A stretch of DNA of 64,000 bases from Candidatus Zhuqueibacterota bacterium (lineage in GTDB: Bacteria; Zhuqueibacterota; Zhuqueibacteria; Oceanimicrobiales; Oceanimicrobiaceae), in contig JAJDAF010000030.1 of the NCBI GenBank assembly GCA_029261995.1, positions 62,001-126,000 of the forward strand, given 5' to 3'. This document shows positions 53,730 to 62,269 of this stretch, in pieces; the stretch's first letter is position 1; each line of letters opens with the position of its first letter. Position numbers and translations under genes: made by a program. The notes under the pieces are model-generated. The model saw nothing but the letters and a program-made list of their open reading frames with translations, did not search any database and was not told the origin of the DNA.

Positions 53730-55277
53730 ATGAAGCGTAGAGAATTCATGCAGATGATGATTCCGGTGGCGGGAATGCCCCTACTTTGGCCGATGTGGTC
53801 TTTCAGCAAACCGGCGCGTCAACTCTGGCGCTCGAACAGCCCGCGGAACTTTCCGGATGACGGCCGGGTGCTGGTTCTGGTGCAGCTTGCCGGTGGAAAT
53901 GACGGCCTGAACACCATCGTCCCTTACAACAACGACATCTACTACCGCGAGCGCCCGCAAATCGCCATCCCCAGGAACCAAGTCACCGCCATCAACGGTG
54001 AGTTCGGATTCAACGGTAACCTGGCGGCGCTAAAGCCGATGCTCGATTCCGGCAATCTCGGAATCGTGCAGAGCGTGGGCTATCCCAACCCCAACCGCTC
54101 GCATTTCCGCTCCACGGACATCTGGCTGAGCGGTTCGGATTCAGAGGACATCATCGAGACTGGCTGGCTGGGGCGCTATTTTGACATGGTCTGCCCGGAA
54201 GGCGAGCCCTGTGGTACGTTCGGCCCGCCGGCCATCCAAATCGGGCTCACTTCCTCGCTGGCGCTGCTTGGACGCGAACAGAAAGGAATTACGCTCAATG
54301 ACCCGAGGCAATTTTTTAATCTGGTCAGCCGGCTGCGCAACGACCACAATCCGGACGTGCACATCCAACCGACGACCCCGGCAGAACACGAACTCGAATT
54401 TCTGCGCGACACCGAGGCGGCTGCATTTCAGTTCGCAGGCGAAATTATCGAGGCTTACGACAAGCAGGACAACGCAGTCCAGTACCGCCCGGGCTTCCTG
54501 GCGGACCAACTGGCGATTGTATCGAGATTGATCGCAGGCGGACTCAGCACGCGAATCTACATCGTGACCCTGCATGGCTTCGACACGCACGCCGGTCAAA
54601 ACAATCCGGATGTTCACCCGGCTTTGCTGGATGAGCTTGGCGTGGCTCTTTCAGCATTTCAACAGGAACTGGAGCTGTTCGGCGTAGCTGACCGCGTCGC
54701 AGGTCTGTGCTTCTCAGAATTCGGACGGCGTGTTGCACAGAACGCCAGCCAAGGCACGGACCACGGTACCGCAGCGCCAATATTTCTGTTCGGTAACCCG
54801 GTTATCGGTGGCCTGCACGGTGGTGCGCCGGATTTGTCAGACCTGGTAGAGGGAGACCTCAAACACCACACGGACTTCCGTCAGATCTACGCATCCGTGA
54901 TGAATCAGTGGCTGGCTGGAGACGCGGATGCCGTGTTGGGCCAGCACTTCGAAACACTTCCCCTTTTCGATGCAGCTACCTCGGTGGAGCCGGGCTTGAC
55001 GCCGGCGCTGCCGTCGGAATTCTTTCTCTCAGATGGCTTTCCGAATCCGTTTAACCCACAAACCACCGTCGAATATGGGCTGCCTGAGGCGAGCGATGTG
55101 AGGCTCGATATTTTGAACAGCGTCGGGCAGCGGGTGCAGATTCTGGTCAATGAGCGCAAGGCGCGCGGCCGGCACCGGGAAGTCTGGCAGGCAAGCAGCC
55201 ACGCCAGCGGAATTTACTTCGTGCGGCTGCAAGCTGGACGGTTTCATGAGACCAAACAAATCACCCTTGTTAAGTAA
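53730..55277 (+). CDS. DUF1501 (sulfatase-like) exported protein with FlgD-like C-terminal sorting domain
   Basis: A 515-aa protein. The N-terminus KRREFM followed by a hydrophobic stretch resembles a twin-arginine signal, usual for DUF1501. The core (about 45-420) has VLVQLAGGNDGLNTIVPY, SHFRSTDIWLSG, LHGFDTHAGQNN and FSEFGRRVAQNASQGTDHGTAAP, in the alkaline-phosphatase/sulfatase fold. The C-terminal 80 residues are a type IX/FlgD-like domain (GFPNPFNPQTTVEYGLPEAS ... SGIYFVRLQAG). Partner of DUF1800, 34 nt downstream of it. A Tat-style start plus a sorting tail suggests folded export, then surface display. Confidence 0.9.
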   Translation: MKRREFMQMMIPVAGMPLLWPMWSFSKPARQLWRSNSPRNFPDDGRVLVLVQLAGGNDGLNTIVPYNNDIYYRERPQIAIPRNQVTAINGEFGFNGNLAALKPMLDSGNLGIVQSVGYPNPNRSHFRSTDIWLSGSDSEDIIETGWLGRYFDMVCPEGEPCGTFGPPAIQIGLTSSLALLGREQKGITLNDPRQFFNLVSRLRNDHNPDVHIQPTTPAEHELEFLRDTEAAAFQFAGEIIEAYDKQDNAVQYRPGFLADQLAIVSRLIAGGLSTRIYIVTLHGFDTHAGQNNPDVHPALLDELGVALSAFQQELELFGVADRVAGLCFSEFGRRVAQNASQGTDHGTAAPIFLFGNPVIGGLHGGAPDLSDLVEGDLKHHTDFRQIYASVMNQWLAGDADAVLGQHFETLPLFDAATSVEPGLTPALPSEFFLSDGFPNPFNPQTTVEYGLPEASDVRLDILNSVGQRVQILVNERKARGRHREVWQASSHASGIYFVRLQAGRFHETKQITLVK

Positions 55278-55290
55278 AGAAACTCGCAGT

Positions 55291-56469
55291 ATGATAACCA
55301 GAGTCATCATTGCCCTCCTGCTCGCAACATCTGTCGCGCTCGGTCAGATTGACAGCATCCAACATGGCGGCCTGGAGCGCACCTTCCTGATGCACCTGCC
55401 TCCCTCCTACGACGGCTCGAACATCTCGCTTGTCGTCGCCATGCATGGTGGGTTTGGAAGCGCTGAACAATTCGAGACCTCCTCCAGGTTGAGTCTGAAA
55501 GCGGATGCCTCAGGCTTCGCGGTTGTTTATCCCGAGGGAGCCAGGTCCCGCATCGGAATTCGCACCTGGAACGCGGGCGGCTGCTGCGGCTTCGCCAGCG
55601 ATAATCAGATAGACGACGTCGGATTCATCTCAGTTTTGCTGGATACGCTCCTGGCGAAATACGCGATTGATCCGCAACGCGTTTTTGCCACCGGCATGTC
55701 GAATGGCGGCATGATGGCCTATCGGCTGGCCTGCGAGCTTTCCGACCGCATCGCGGCAATTGCGCCCGTGGCTGCAACCCTGGCCGCGACAGATTGTGAA
55801 CCGGCGCGGGCGATGCCGACCATCCATCTCCACTCTTTCCTGGACACGAACGTCCCGTACGACGGTGGCCTGGGCAGCGGGCCAAGCGGATTCGACCATC
55901 CTTCCCTGGACTCGGTTTTCACAGCCTGGGCAAACCACAACGGCTGTGCAAGCTTAGCCGATACCGTACACAATGACACGGACTACGTGCAACTCAAGTG
56001 GCCTGGCTGCGATGCGGCAGCCGATCTGGAACTCTACCTCACCCATGACGGCGGCCACTCCTGGCCAGGCGGTCAGCGTGGGTTCATTGGCGCAGATCCG
56101 CCATCCGAGGTCATCGATGCGAATGAGCTAATGTGGGAATTCTTCAAAACCCATCCCTTGCCGGGTGAACCGACGAATGTGAAGGCGCCCGCAGGTGCGA
56201 GTCCCGATGGTTTCGCTATTATCGGGACATACCCGAACCCGTTCAATCCATCAACAACCATCGAATACGAACTGCGCAAAAATGTCCGCATCCAGCTTGC
56301 CGTGTACAACACGCGCGGCCAGCAGGTTGCGCTTCTGTTTGATGGAGAACGGCCCCGGGGCAAATACTCCGCAGTCTGGCAGGCCAGCGGGAAAGCCAGT
56401 GGCGTCTACCTCATCCAACTCACCGCAGGAGACGTCGTGGCAGCGAGGCAGGTAATTCTACTTAGGTGA
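55291..56469 (+). CDS. Secreted CE1/LpqC-type esterase (PHB depolymerase-like) with FlgD-like sorting domain
   Basis: A 392-aa protein: signal peptide (residues 1-18), alpha/beta-hydrolase of the LpqC/feruloyl-esterase/polyhydroxybutyrate-depolymerase type with SLVVAMHGGFGSAEQFE (oxyanion), the family motif NAGGCCG (95-101), nucleophile S137 in GMSNGG, Asp in LHSFLDTNVPYDGG and His in THDGGHSWPGG, then a C-terminal sorting domain (TYPNPFNPSTTIEYEL ... ASGVYLIQL). Start ATG 55291, 13 nt after the DUF1501 stop; in-frame upstream codons lie inside that gene. Substrate could be a polyester, feruloyl ester or acetylated glycan. Confidence 0.9.
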   Translation: MITRVIIALLLATSVALGQIDSIQHGGLERTFLMHLPPSYDGSNISLVVAMHGGFGSAEQFETSSRLSLKADASGFAVVYPEGARSRIGIRTWNAGGCCGFASDNQIDDVGFISVLLDTLLAKYAIDPQRVFATGMSNGGMMAYRLACELSDRIAAIAPVAATLAATDCEPARAMPTIHLHSFLDTNVPYDGGLGSGPSGFDHPSLDSVFTAWANHNGCASLADTVHNDTDYVQLKWPGCDAAADLELYLTHDGGHSWPGGQRGFIGADPPSEVIDANELMWEFFKTHPLPGEPTNVKAPAGASPDGFAIIGTYPNPFNPSTTIEYELRKNVRIQLAVYNTRGQQVALLFDGERPRGKYSAVWQASGKASGVYLIQLTAGDVVAARQVILLR

Positions 56470-56551
56470 GATGGCGGAAATTATTTGCGTCTCTTCAACA
56501 TTTTCTCTATTTTGGCCATCCACTCTACTCCCAAACACTTGACAGGACTCA

Positions 56552-59077
56552 ATGGCCACAAGAAAGGCGCAGGGAAGACCGCGCAGACAGTCCGGCACGA
56601 AAATCCGCAAAGATGAATTGCGCACGCAAGTTCTAAGCGCAATTGGGCAGACATCTGCTCTTGCTGCCCAAATTACAGTTCAGATCTTCGACACCGTTTT
56701 CGACAAAGAGCGGGAGACGATTAGCAAATCTGACCTTAACAAGAAGAAAAAGCAAATCTCCGGAATGCTACGCGAGAAGATCAAACGTTCCCACGGCATT
56801 CCGCTAACCACGGAACTTTATCCTACCCAAACCTTCGGGCAAGCGCAAGACACTTGGTTCACAAGGTTATCCAACGAGATCAGCGCCGCCTTTGACCGCG
56901 TTCTTTTGCGGGCTTCACTGACGCCCGATGAAAAGCTGGAAATTCTGCGCGGCATGCTGACGACGCGCCATCTCGATGCCCGTTTAAAGAAATTTTTTCT
57001 GAGCACGGAAGTCAAGACGCCGGCCGGAGCCGTGTTTCAAGGCAAAGGCTTTCGCTCCATGGGCCAGGAAGCGATTTACGCAGCAGCAATCCGGTTACGC
57101 CGGGTTGGCCCCTACTTTTCCACAGCGAAAAACGGAATTTCGGCAGGCGAAGATTATTCCGGCGACTACGTGGCGCCCATGATCCGCGATCTTGGACTAG
57201 CGCTCGCCATGGGACAGACGCCCTACGATGTCATGGCCGCGCAAATGGGCAAAGTCGGCAAACCGACCCAGGGCAGAGACTTGCATATTGGAGATCTCGG
57301 GTGCGGCGTGCTGCCGCCTGCAGCTCCAATCGCGCTAAGTGTTGGGAACGCGGCCGGCATGGGTCTCGCACTCGAAGGCACCGGCAGAGTGGTGCTCAAC
57401 TGCAACGGGGAGGGCTGTGCATCAAATGGAGAGTGGCATGAAGCCATCAATTTCGCGGCGGTGAGAAAAATGCCGGTGGTTTTCATCGTTCAGAACAACC
57501 AGACCGCGCTTTCCACCCCCACAGACGAGCAGTTTGCAGCGAGCGACCTGGCCAGCAAAGCCGTGGGATACGGCATGCGCGCCACCACCATCGACGGCAC
57601 GGATGCGGAAGCCGTTTTCGCTGCCGTCACCGAGGCCACCGAAGCCTGTCGCCGTGGTGACGGGCCGGTCATGGTGGAACTTGTCGCCATGCGAATGTGC
57701 GGCCACGCCCACCACGACGACATGCTCTACTTCGGCCAGGAGCCTGACCAATTCCTGAGCTATCCCGAAGGGCGGGAGGGCGGCTACATCGATGCCGAAA
57801 AATACAATTTCTGGCGTGAGAAAGACCCTATCGCCGCTTACAAAACTCAGCTCGTGTCAGAGCGAATTCTCACAAAAGAAGCATTGGACGCGCTGGATGC
57901 TGAAGTTGAGGCAGAAATCGAAACCGCGGCCCAGGAGGTGATCGCGGCGCCCTGGCCAGATCCGTCTCATGCTGGCAGCCCGGTTTATGCGGGAGGATCT
58001 CAACTGCACCACGTTGACCCTCTTGCCGGGCGTACAGCAACTTTTCCCGAGTTCGGCGACTGGCATAGTCCCGAGCCGGTCGGCTTCGAAGCCGACCCCA
58101 AAGGCAAGACCTTTTGGCAGGCTATCGTGGAGGCGCTGGCAGAGGAAATGGAACGTGATCCGAAGACACTCATTATCGGCGAGGACGTCGGCGGGAATTA
58201 CGGCAATGCCTTTGTCATTCTCAAATCCCTGCTGGCCTCATTCGGCGACAGGATGATCAACACGCCGATCTCCGAGGCCGCAATCATCGGCGCCGCTACC
58301 GGTGCGGCAATTCTCGGCAAACGGCCGATAGCAGAAATTCAATTCAACGATTTTGTCGCCAGCGGCTTCAACCAACTGGTTAACAACACAGCGAAGATTT
58401 TTGCCCGCTGGGGCCAGACGGTGCCGGTCACGATACGGCTGCCGTGGGGTGGCCTGCGCCACGCCGGCCCCTACCATTCGCAAAACACAGAACCGTGGTT
58501 CTACCGCACGCCGGGCCTGAAAATCGTCTGCCCAAGCACGCCGCGGGAAGCCAAGGGGTTGCTCAAAGCCGCGATTCGCGACGACAATCCCGTGCTGTTT
58601 TATGAACATATCGCGCTCTACCGTGCGGCCGAAATCAAAGAAGCGCTTGGCGACAAAGATACGCTGCTGCCAATCGGCAAAGCGCACCTGAAACGGGAAG
58701 GCACTGACCTGGTGATAATCACCTACGGTGCATACGTCCACCGCTGTCTTAAGGCGGCAGAGGCGCTGCAGCAGCAAGCTCTGTCCGTTGCCGTGCTTGA
58801 TCTGCGCTCTCTTCAGCCTCTGGACAAACAGGCCATACTCGCAGCGGTCAAGAAGACCAATCGCGTGCTTGTGGTGCATGAGGACAGCAAGACCGGGGGA
58901 ATCGGTCAGTCGGTGGCGTCAATCATCGCCGAAGAGGCCTTCGAATATCTGGACGCACCGGTGCGGGTGCTTGGCGCCCTCGATGCACCCGTGCCCTACA
59001 GTCCAACGCTCGAGCATGCTTTTCTCATCTCGGTTGAACAAATCGTCGAGAGTGCGAGCTTGCTGGCCGCCTACTAG
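56552..59077 (+). CDS. Fused alpha/beta E1 subunit of a 2-oxoacid dehydrogenase
   Basis: An 841-aa protein. Residues 1-90 are a basic, helical extension of unknown role. E1-alpha (about 100-450) carries the thiamine-diphosphate motif as N-GEG (285-288) ... QNN (314-316); the canonical form is GDG, so Glu replaces Asp. E1-beta (about 518-841) has IIGEDVGGNYGNAFVILKSL, PISEAAIIGAATGAA, EIQFNDFVASGFNQLVNNTAK, and the transketolase C-domain LDLRSLQPLDKQAIL. It should decarboxylate pyruvate, branched-chain or related 2-oxoacids. No E2 or E3 gene is adjacent, so the complex partners lie elsewhere. Confidence 0.92.
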   Translation: MATRKAQGRPRRQSGTKIRKDELRTQVLSAIGQTSALAAQITVQIFDTVFDKERETISKSDLNKKKKQISGMLREKIKRSHGIPLTTELYPTQTFGQAQDTWFTRLSNEISAAFDRVLLRASLTPDEKLEILRGMLTTRHLDARLKKFFLSTEVKTPAGAVFQGKGFRSMGQEAIYAAAIRLRRVGPYFSTAKNGISAGEDYSGDYVAPMIRDLGLALAMGQTPYDVMAAQMGKVGKPTQGRDLHIGDLGCGVLPPAAPIALSVGNAAGMGLALEGTGRVVLNCNGEGCASNGEWHEAINFAAVRKMPVVFIVQNNQTALSTPTDEQFAASDLASKAVGYGMRATTIDGTDAEAVFAAVTEATEACRRGDGPVMVELVAMRMCGHAHHDDMLYFGQEPDQFLSYPEGREGGYIDAEKYNFWREKDPIAAYKTQLVSERILTKEALDALDAEVEAEIETAAQEVIAAPWPDPSHAGSPVYAGGSQLHHVDPLAGRTATFPEFGDWHSPEPVGFEADPKGKTFWQAIVEALAEEMERDPKTLIIGEDVGGNYGNAFVILKSLLASFGDRMINTPISEAAIIGAATGAAILGKRPIAEIQFNDFVASGFNQLVNNTAKIFARWGQTVPVTIRLPWGGLRHAGPYHSQNTEPWFYRTPGLKIVCPSTPREAKGLLKAAIRDDNPVLFYEHIALYRAAEIKEALGDKDTLLPIGKAHLKREGTDLVIITYGAYVHRCLKAAEALQQQALSVAVLDLRSLQPLDKQAILAAVKKTNRVLVVHEDSKTGGIGQSVASIIAEEAFEYLDAPVRVLGALDAPVPYSPTLEHAFLISVEQIVESASLLAAY

Positions 59078-59225
59078 AATCCGAAAATCCAACTCTCCAG
59101 CAGGCTTCCAAAGCCGAATTTCGGAATAATCCAGAGTTGAAAGCTGTACTCTGAATTCAAGCTGGCCACCATCAATCAGCCCGCCGAGCTTCATTCTTCA
59201 GAACATCCAAAGCAGAGGTCCCAAG

Positions 59226-61007
59226 ATGCGCCCTCACGAATTCGTCAAACGTCGTGCCCTACCATTTCTCGCGTTCGCTGTTTTTCTGACGCCAGCGAGC
59301 GCTCAAACGGTTCGAAGCATTTCCCCGCAAGCTCAGTCAATGGCGCCGGTCAGTGAACTTGAGATTGTCATCGAATTTGACAGGGCGATGAACCAGGCGA
59401 GCTTCAACGGCCGCTCCTTCGCTGTTTTCGGAAGATGGACCGGCGTCTGCAGCGGGCGGTTCAGCTTCGAAGATGGCGACCGCCGTGTACGTTTCGTGTT
59501 CGATACAGAACTTTCGGCTGGCGAGTGGGTTACGGTCTCTCTTTCAAAAGAAATCGCAGCGGCAGATGGCAGCCATCTTGCCAAAGGCTACGCCTGGAAT
59601 TTCTGGACATCTGCCACGGCCGGCACTTTGCTCCTTGAAAAATCATCAACGATTGCCGTGCGCCGCGGCAATGAAGGCCCGATCCGGACTTACGGCGCGT
59701 ATGCCGGTGACCTGAACGGCGACGGATTTCACGACTTCACGGTGCCGAATGAGGACGCCAGCGACGTCCGGGTATTCATGAATGATGGCGAGGGACTCTA
59801 CCGGGAGTTTACGACTTACGCCCTGCCGGAGGGTTCTCTGCCCAGCACCAACGAAGGTGCGGACTTCAACGGTGACGGCTTCCTCGATTTTGCATGCGGC
59901 AACATCACCGGCAACTCGGTAACGGTTTTCATGGGCGACGGCTCAGGCCGGTTCGTGTCACAAACGACCTACCCAGTCGGTCGTGGCACGCGCGGCCTGG
60001 TGGTTTTAGACCTGGATGGTGACGGCGCCACCGACATTGTGACAGCCAATCGCGAGACAGGAAATATTTCGAAACTGCTCAACAACGGCGATGGCACTTT
60101 CGCCGCCAGTCTCAACCAAAATACCGGAACTGATCGGGAAACCGCAGCCGTCGCTGCCGACTTCAACGAAGATGGTCTGCTGGATGTCGCTGTCGGCAGT
60201 TACACACGAGGCCAGGGCAACGGCGAGCTGGTCGTGCTGCTTGCCGATGGCAATGGCGACCTCAGTCCGGCCTCGCGCACAGCCGTGCGTGGAGATTGCT
60301 GGATGCTGGCCGTTGGCGATATGGACCGGGACGGCCACGTCGATGTCGTTTCTGCAAATTCACAGCAAAACCAATTTGCGTTGCTCCGTGGCGATGGACT
60401 TGGTGGCTTGGGCCAGGCTGAACTTTACCCGGTTGGCGCCTTCCCGCTGGCGATTGACGTTGGCGACATCGATGGCGACGGCGACCTCGAGGTCGTGACG
60501 AGTAACTTTACCTCGGGCGACTGGACGCTCTATGAAAACGACGGCTCAGGCAATTTCATCAACCCGCGAACACTGCTTACGAGCGCGGCTGGTTCGTGTG
60601 CGGTGCTGCACGACCGTGATCGGGACGGCGATCTTGACATGACCGGCATCGACGAGATTGATGATCTGCTCATCCTGTTTGACAATCCGGCGACGCCTTC
60701 CGGAACGCCCGATGGCCCAACGCCTAGCGATTTCAAACTCAGCCAGAGCTTCCCGAATCCATTTTCGAAAACCGCGAGCGCCGGCAAGACGATCACCATT
60801 GCCTTCAGTCTTGAACGCCAGGCCCTCGTGCACCTTGACATCTACAATGTCCGCGGCCAGAGGGTGCGCCGGTTGCTCAACGCCAGCATGCCGAAAGGCG
60901 ACCACCTGACCAATTTTGTGCCACAAAATCTGCCAAGCGGTGTCTACTTCTATCGCCTTACTTCACATTCTGTATCCCTGGCCCGGAAGATATTGTTGTT
61001 TGAATGA
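59226..61007 (+). CDS. Surface FG-GAP/VCBS-repeat protein with Big_5 and FlgD-like sorting domains
   Basis: A 593-aa protein: signal peptide (to about residue 26), a bacterial Ig-like (Big_5) domain (about 28-133; ISPQAQSMAPVSELEIVIEF), then about six FG-GAP/VCBS repeats forming a calcium-binding beta-propeller (AGDLNGDGFHDFTV, ADFNGDGFLDFACG, LDLDGDGATDIVTA, ADFNEDGLLDVAVG, GDMDRDGHVDVVSA, GDIDGDGDLEVVTS), and a C-terminal sorting domain (QSFPNPFSKTASAGKTI ... SGVYFYRLTS). Likely adhesion or glycan/protein binding at the cell surface. Confidence 0.92.
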   Translation: MRPHEFVKRRALPFLAFAVFLTPASAQTVRSISPQAQSMAPVSELEIVIEFDRAMNQASFNGRSFAVFGRWTGVCSGRFSFEDGDRRVRFVFDTELSAGEWVTVSLSKEIAAADGSHLAKGYAWNFWTSATAGTLLLEKSSTIAVRRGNEGPIRTYGAYAGDLNGDGFHDFTVPNEDASDVRVFMNDGEGLYREFTTYALPEGSLPSTNEGADFNGDGFLDFACGNITGNSVTVFMGDGSGRFVSQTTYPVGRGTRGLVVLDLDGDGATDIVTANRETGNISKLLNNGDGTFAASLNQNTGTDRETAAVAADFNEDGLLDVAVGSYTRGQGNGELVVLLADGNGDLSPASRTAVRGDCWMLAVGDMDRDGHVDVVSANSQQNQFALLRGDGLGGLGQAELYPVGAFPLAIDVGDIDGDGDLEVVTSNFTSGDWTLYENDGSGNFINPRTLLTSAAGSCAVLHDRDRDGDLDMTGIDEIDDLLILFDNPATPSGTPDGPTPSDFKLSQSFPNPFSKTASAGKTITIAFSLERQALVHLDIYNVRGQRVRRLLNASMPKGDHLTNFVPQNLPSGVYFYRLTSHSVSLARKILLFE

Positions 61008-61124
61008 CACTTTCGTTCAAGCGGCATCATTCTTGCAAAAATGCGGCGCTTTCCGTGCGGGAAGCAGGATGAAATATTGCAGAATATTCACTGCGGGTGA
61101 GTCGTCAAACGGAAGAAGTTGAGA

Positions 61125-61153
61125 GTACTACATGACGAACGCCACTGTAGTAC
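61125..61153. other. Small inverted repeat in the leader of the GWxTD-like gene
   Basis: GTACTACA (61125-61132), 13-nt loop, TGTAGTAC (61146-61153), 73 nt before the ATG at 61227. No T-tract. Could be an operator or an RNA hairpin; no other gene is visible in the 219-nt gap 61008-61226. Confidence 0.4.
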
Positions 61154-61226
61154 AAAAGCCAGGAGATGCGCGACGACAGTTGATACGTAACTAACAAACT
61201 CACATCAACCACCTCAAGGAGGAATT

Positions 61227-62150
61227 ATGAAAGCAAGGATTGCTTTTATGGCTCTGGCCACTGGTCTCGTAGTTTCCAGCCTCTTCGCGTCGTCGCCGCG
61301 CTCAAGACTGCTGCTACCGTTTGTCTCCGCCGGAGAAGGCCCTCAGTTCATCATCGACTACTCAAGCTTCAAAGGCAACAGCGACAGAACCTACGTCGAG
61401 TTCTACGTGCAAGTCCCGTACGATGGATTGCAATTCGTAAAATCCGGACAGGGCTTCCGCGCGGAATATGAACTCATTCTGCGAGTGCTGGATAAAAACG
61501 GCAGAGTCGTGGAAAGTCAAATCATGCAAGACGCCATAGAGCTTGACTCGTTCTGGCAAACGGTCGCCAATGACAAGGCTCGGATTTGCCTGTTCGGATT
61601 CACCTTTTCCCAGGGAGAACACACGGTAAGTGCTTCCCTTGAGGACCGGGAGACGCACGACATCTCACTGCTCAAAGAGACCTTTCAAGTGCGCGATTTT
61701 TGTCGCCCCAAACTCAGTGTCAGCGATTTGCAGTTCAGTTCGAAAATAACACAGGGTGAAGATGGCGAAGCCTACGTGAAGAATCAACGCTGCATTCAGC
61801 CCAATCCGGCCAAGACCTTCGCTCTGGACCCATCGGAGCACATGTTCATCTATTTCGAGATCTACAACTTGAGCCATATCCCGGAAGCGCAAAGCCATAC
61901 ATACACCGCGACGTACACCTTTATCGACAGCGAGGGTAAGGTGCTGGCCAAACTTCGGCGCGACACAGACAAGCCGGGAGACAGCGCCGCGCACAGCCTG
62001 CGTTTTCCCCTGCATCATTTTCCCACCGGGGCCTATTCCATGCAGGTGAAAATTCGCGACGATCAAACTAGCGAAACAGCGCTGGTCGAAGGTGAGTTCA
62101 CTGTCATCGGCAAGCCCATGATCTTCAGCCAGAACGATTTGCCGGACTAA
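61227..62150 (+). CDS. Exported protein resembling the N-terminal region of GWxTD-domain proteins
   Basis: A 307-aa protein with a signal peptide (residues 1-22) and beta-rich sequence: IIDYSSFKGNSDRTYVEFYV, VPYDGLQFVKSGQGFRAEYE, ILRVLDKNGRVV, followed by RPKLSVSDLQFSSKI and a second sandwich-like half. This matches what I recall of the region before the GWxTD domain in FCB proteins, but the GWxTD domain itself is absent. The Shine-Dalgarno AAGGAGG is strong, 5 nt before the ATG. Function unknown. Confidence 0.65.
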   Translation: MKARIAFMALATGLVVSSLFASSPRSRLLLPFVSAGEGPQFIIDYSSFKGNSDRTYVEFYVQVPYDGLQFVKSGQGFRAEYELILRVLDKNGRVVESQIMQDAIELDSFWQTVANDKARICLFGFTFSQGEHTVSASLEDRETHDISLLKETFQVRDFCRPKLSVSDLQFSSKITQGEDGEAYVKNQRCIQPNPAKTFALDPSEHMFIYFEIYNLSHIPEAQSHTYTATYTFIDSEGKVLAKLRRDTDKPGDSAAHSLRFPLHHFPTGAYSMQVKIRDDQTSETALVEGEFTVIGKPMIFSQNDLPD

Positions 62151-62185
62151 ATTTTCGGGAAGATCGCAGGAAGATATTTGGTTAG

Positions 62186-62219
62186 TGCAAGGGAGAAAAC
62201 TGTCAACTTTTCCCTTGCA
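62186..62219 (+). terminator. Hairpin after the GWxTD-like gene
   Basis: TGCAAGGG-ag-AAAA (62186-62199) pairs with TTTTCCCTTGCA (62208-62219) over 12 bp with a 2-nt bulge and an 8-nt loop, then TTTC. It lies 35 nt after the stop at 62150. It abuts and overlaps the -35 element of the next promoter. Confidence 0.55.
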
Positions 62220-62243
62220 TTTCGTGACTCTGTTTGTTATCAT
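62215..62243 (+). promoter_or_regulatory. Promoter for the aminotransferase gene
   Basis: TTGCAT (62215-62220), 17-nt spacer, TATCAT (62238-62243; five of six -10 matches). Predicted start near 62250, 20 nt before ATG 62270, which supports that start over an in-frame TTG at 62234 inside the promoter. Confidence 0.5.
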
Positions 62244-62269
62244 CGCGGAACCAAATAGGAACCTGCCGC

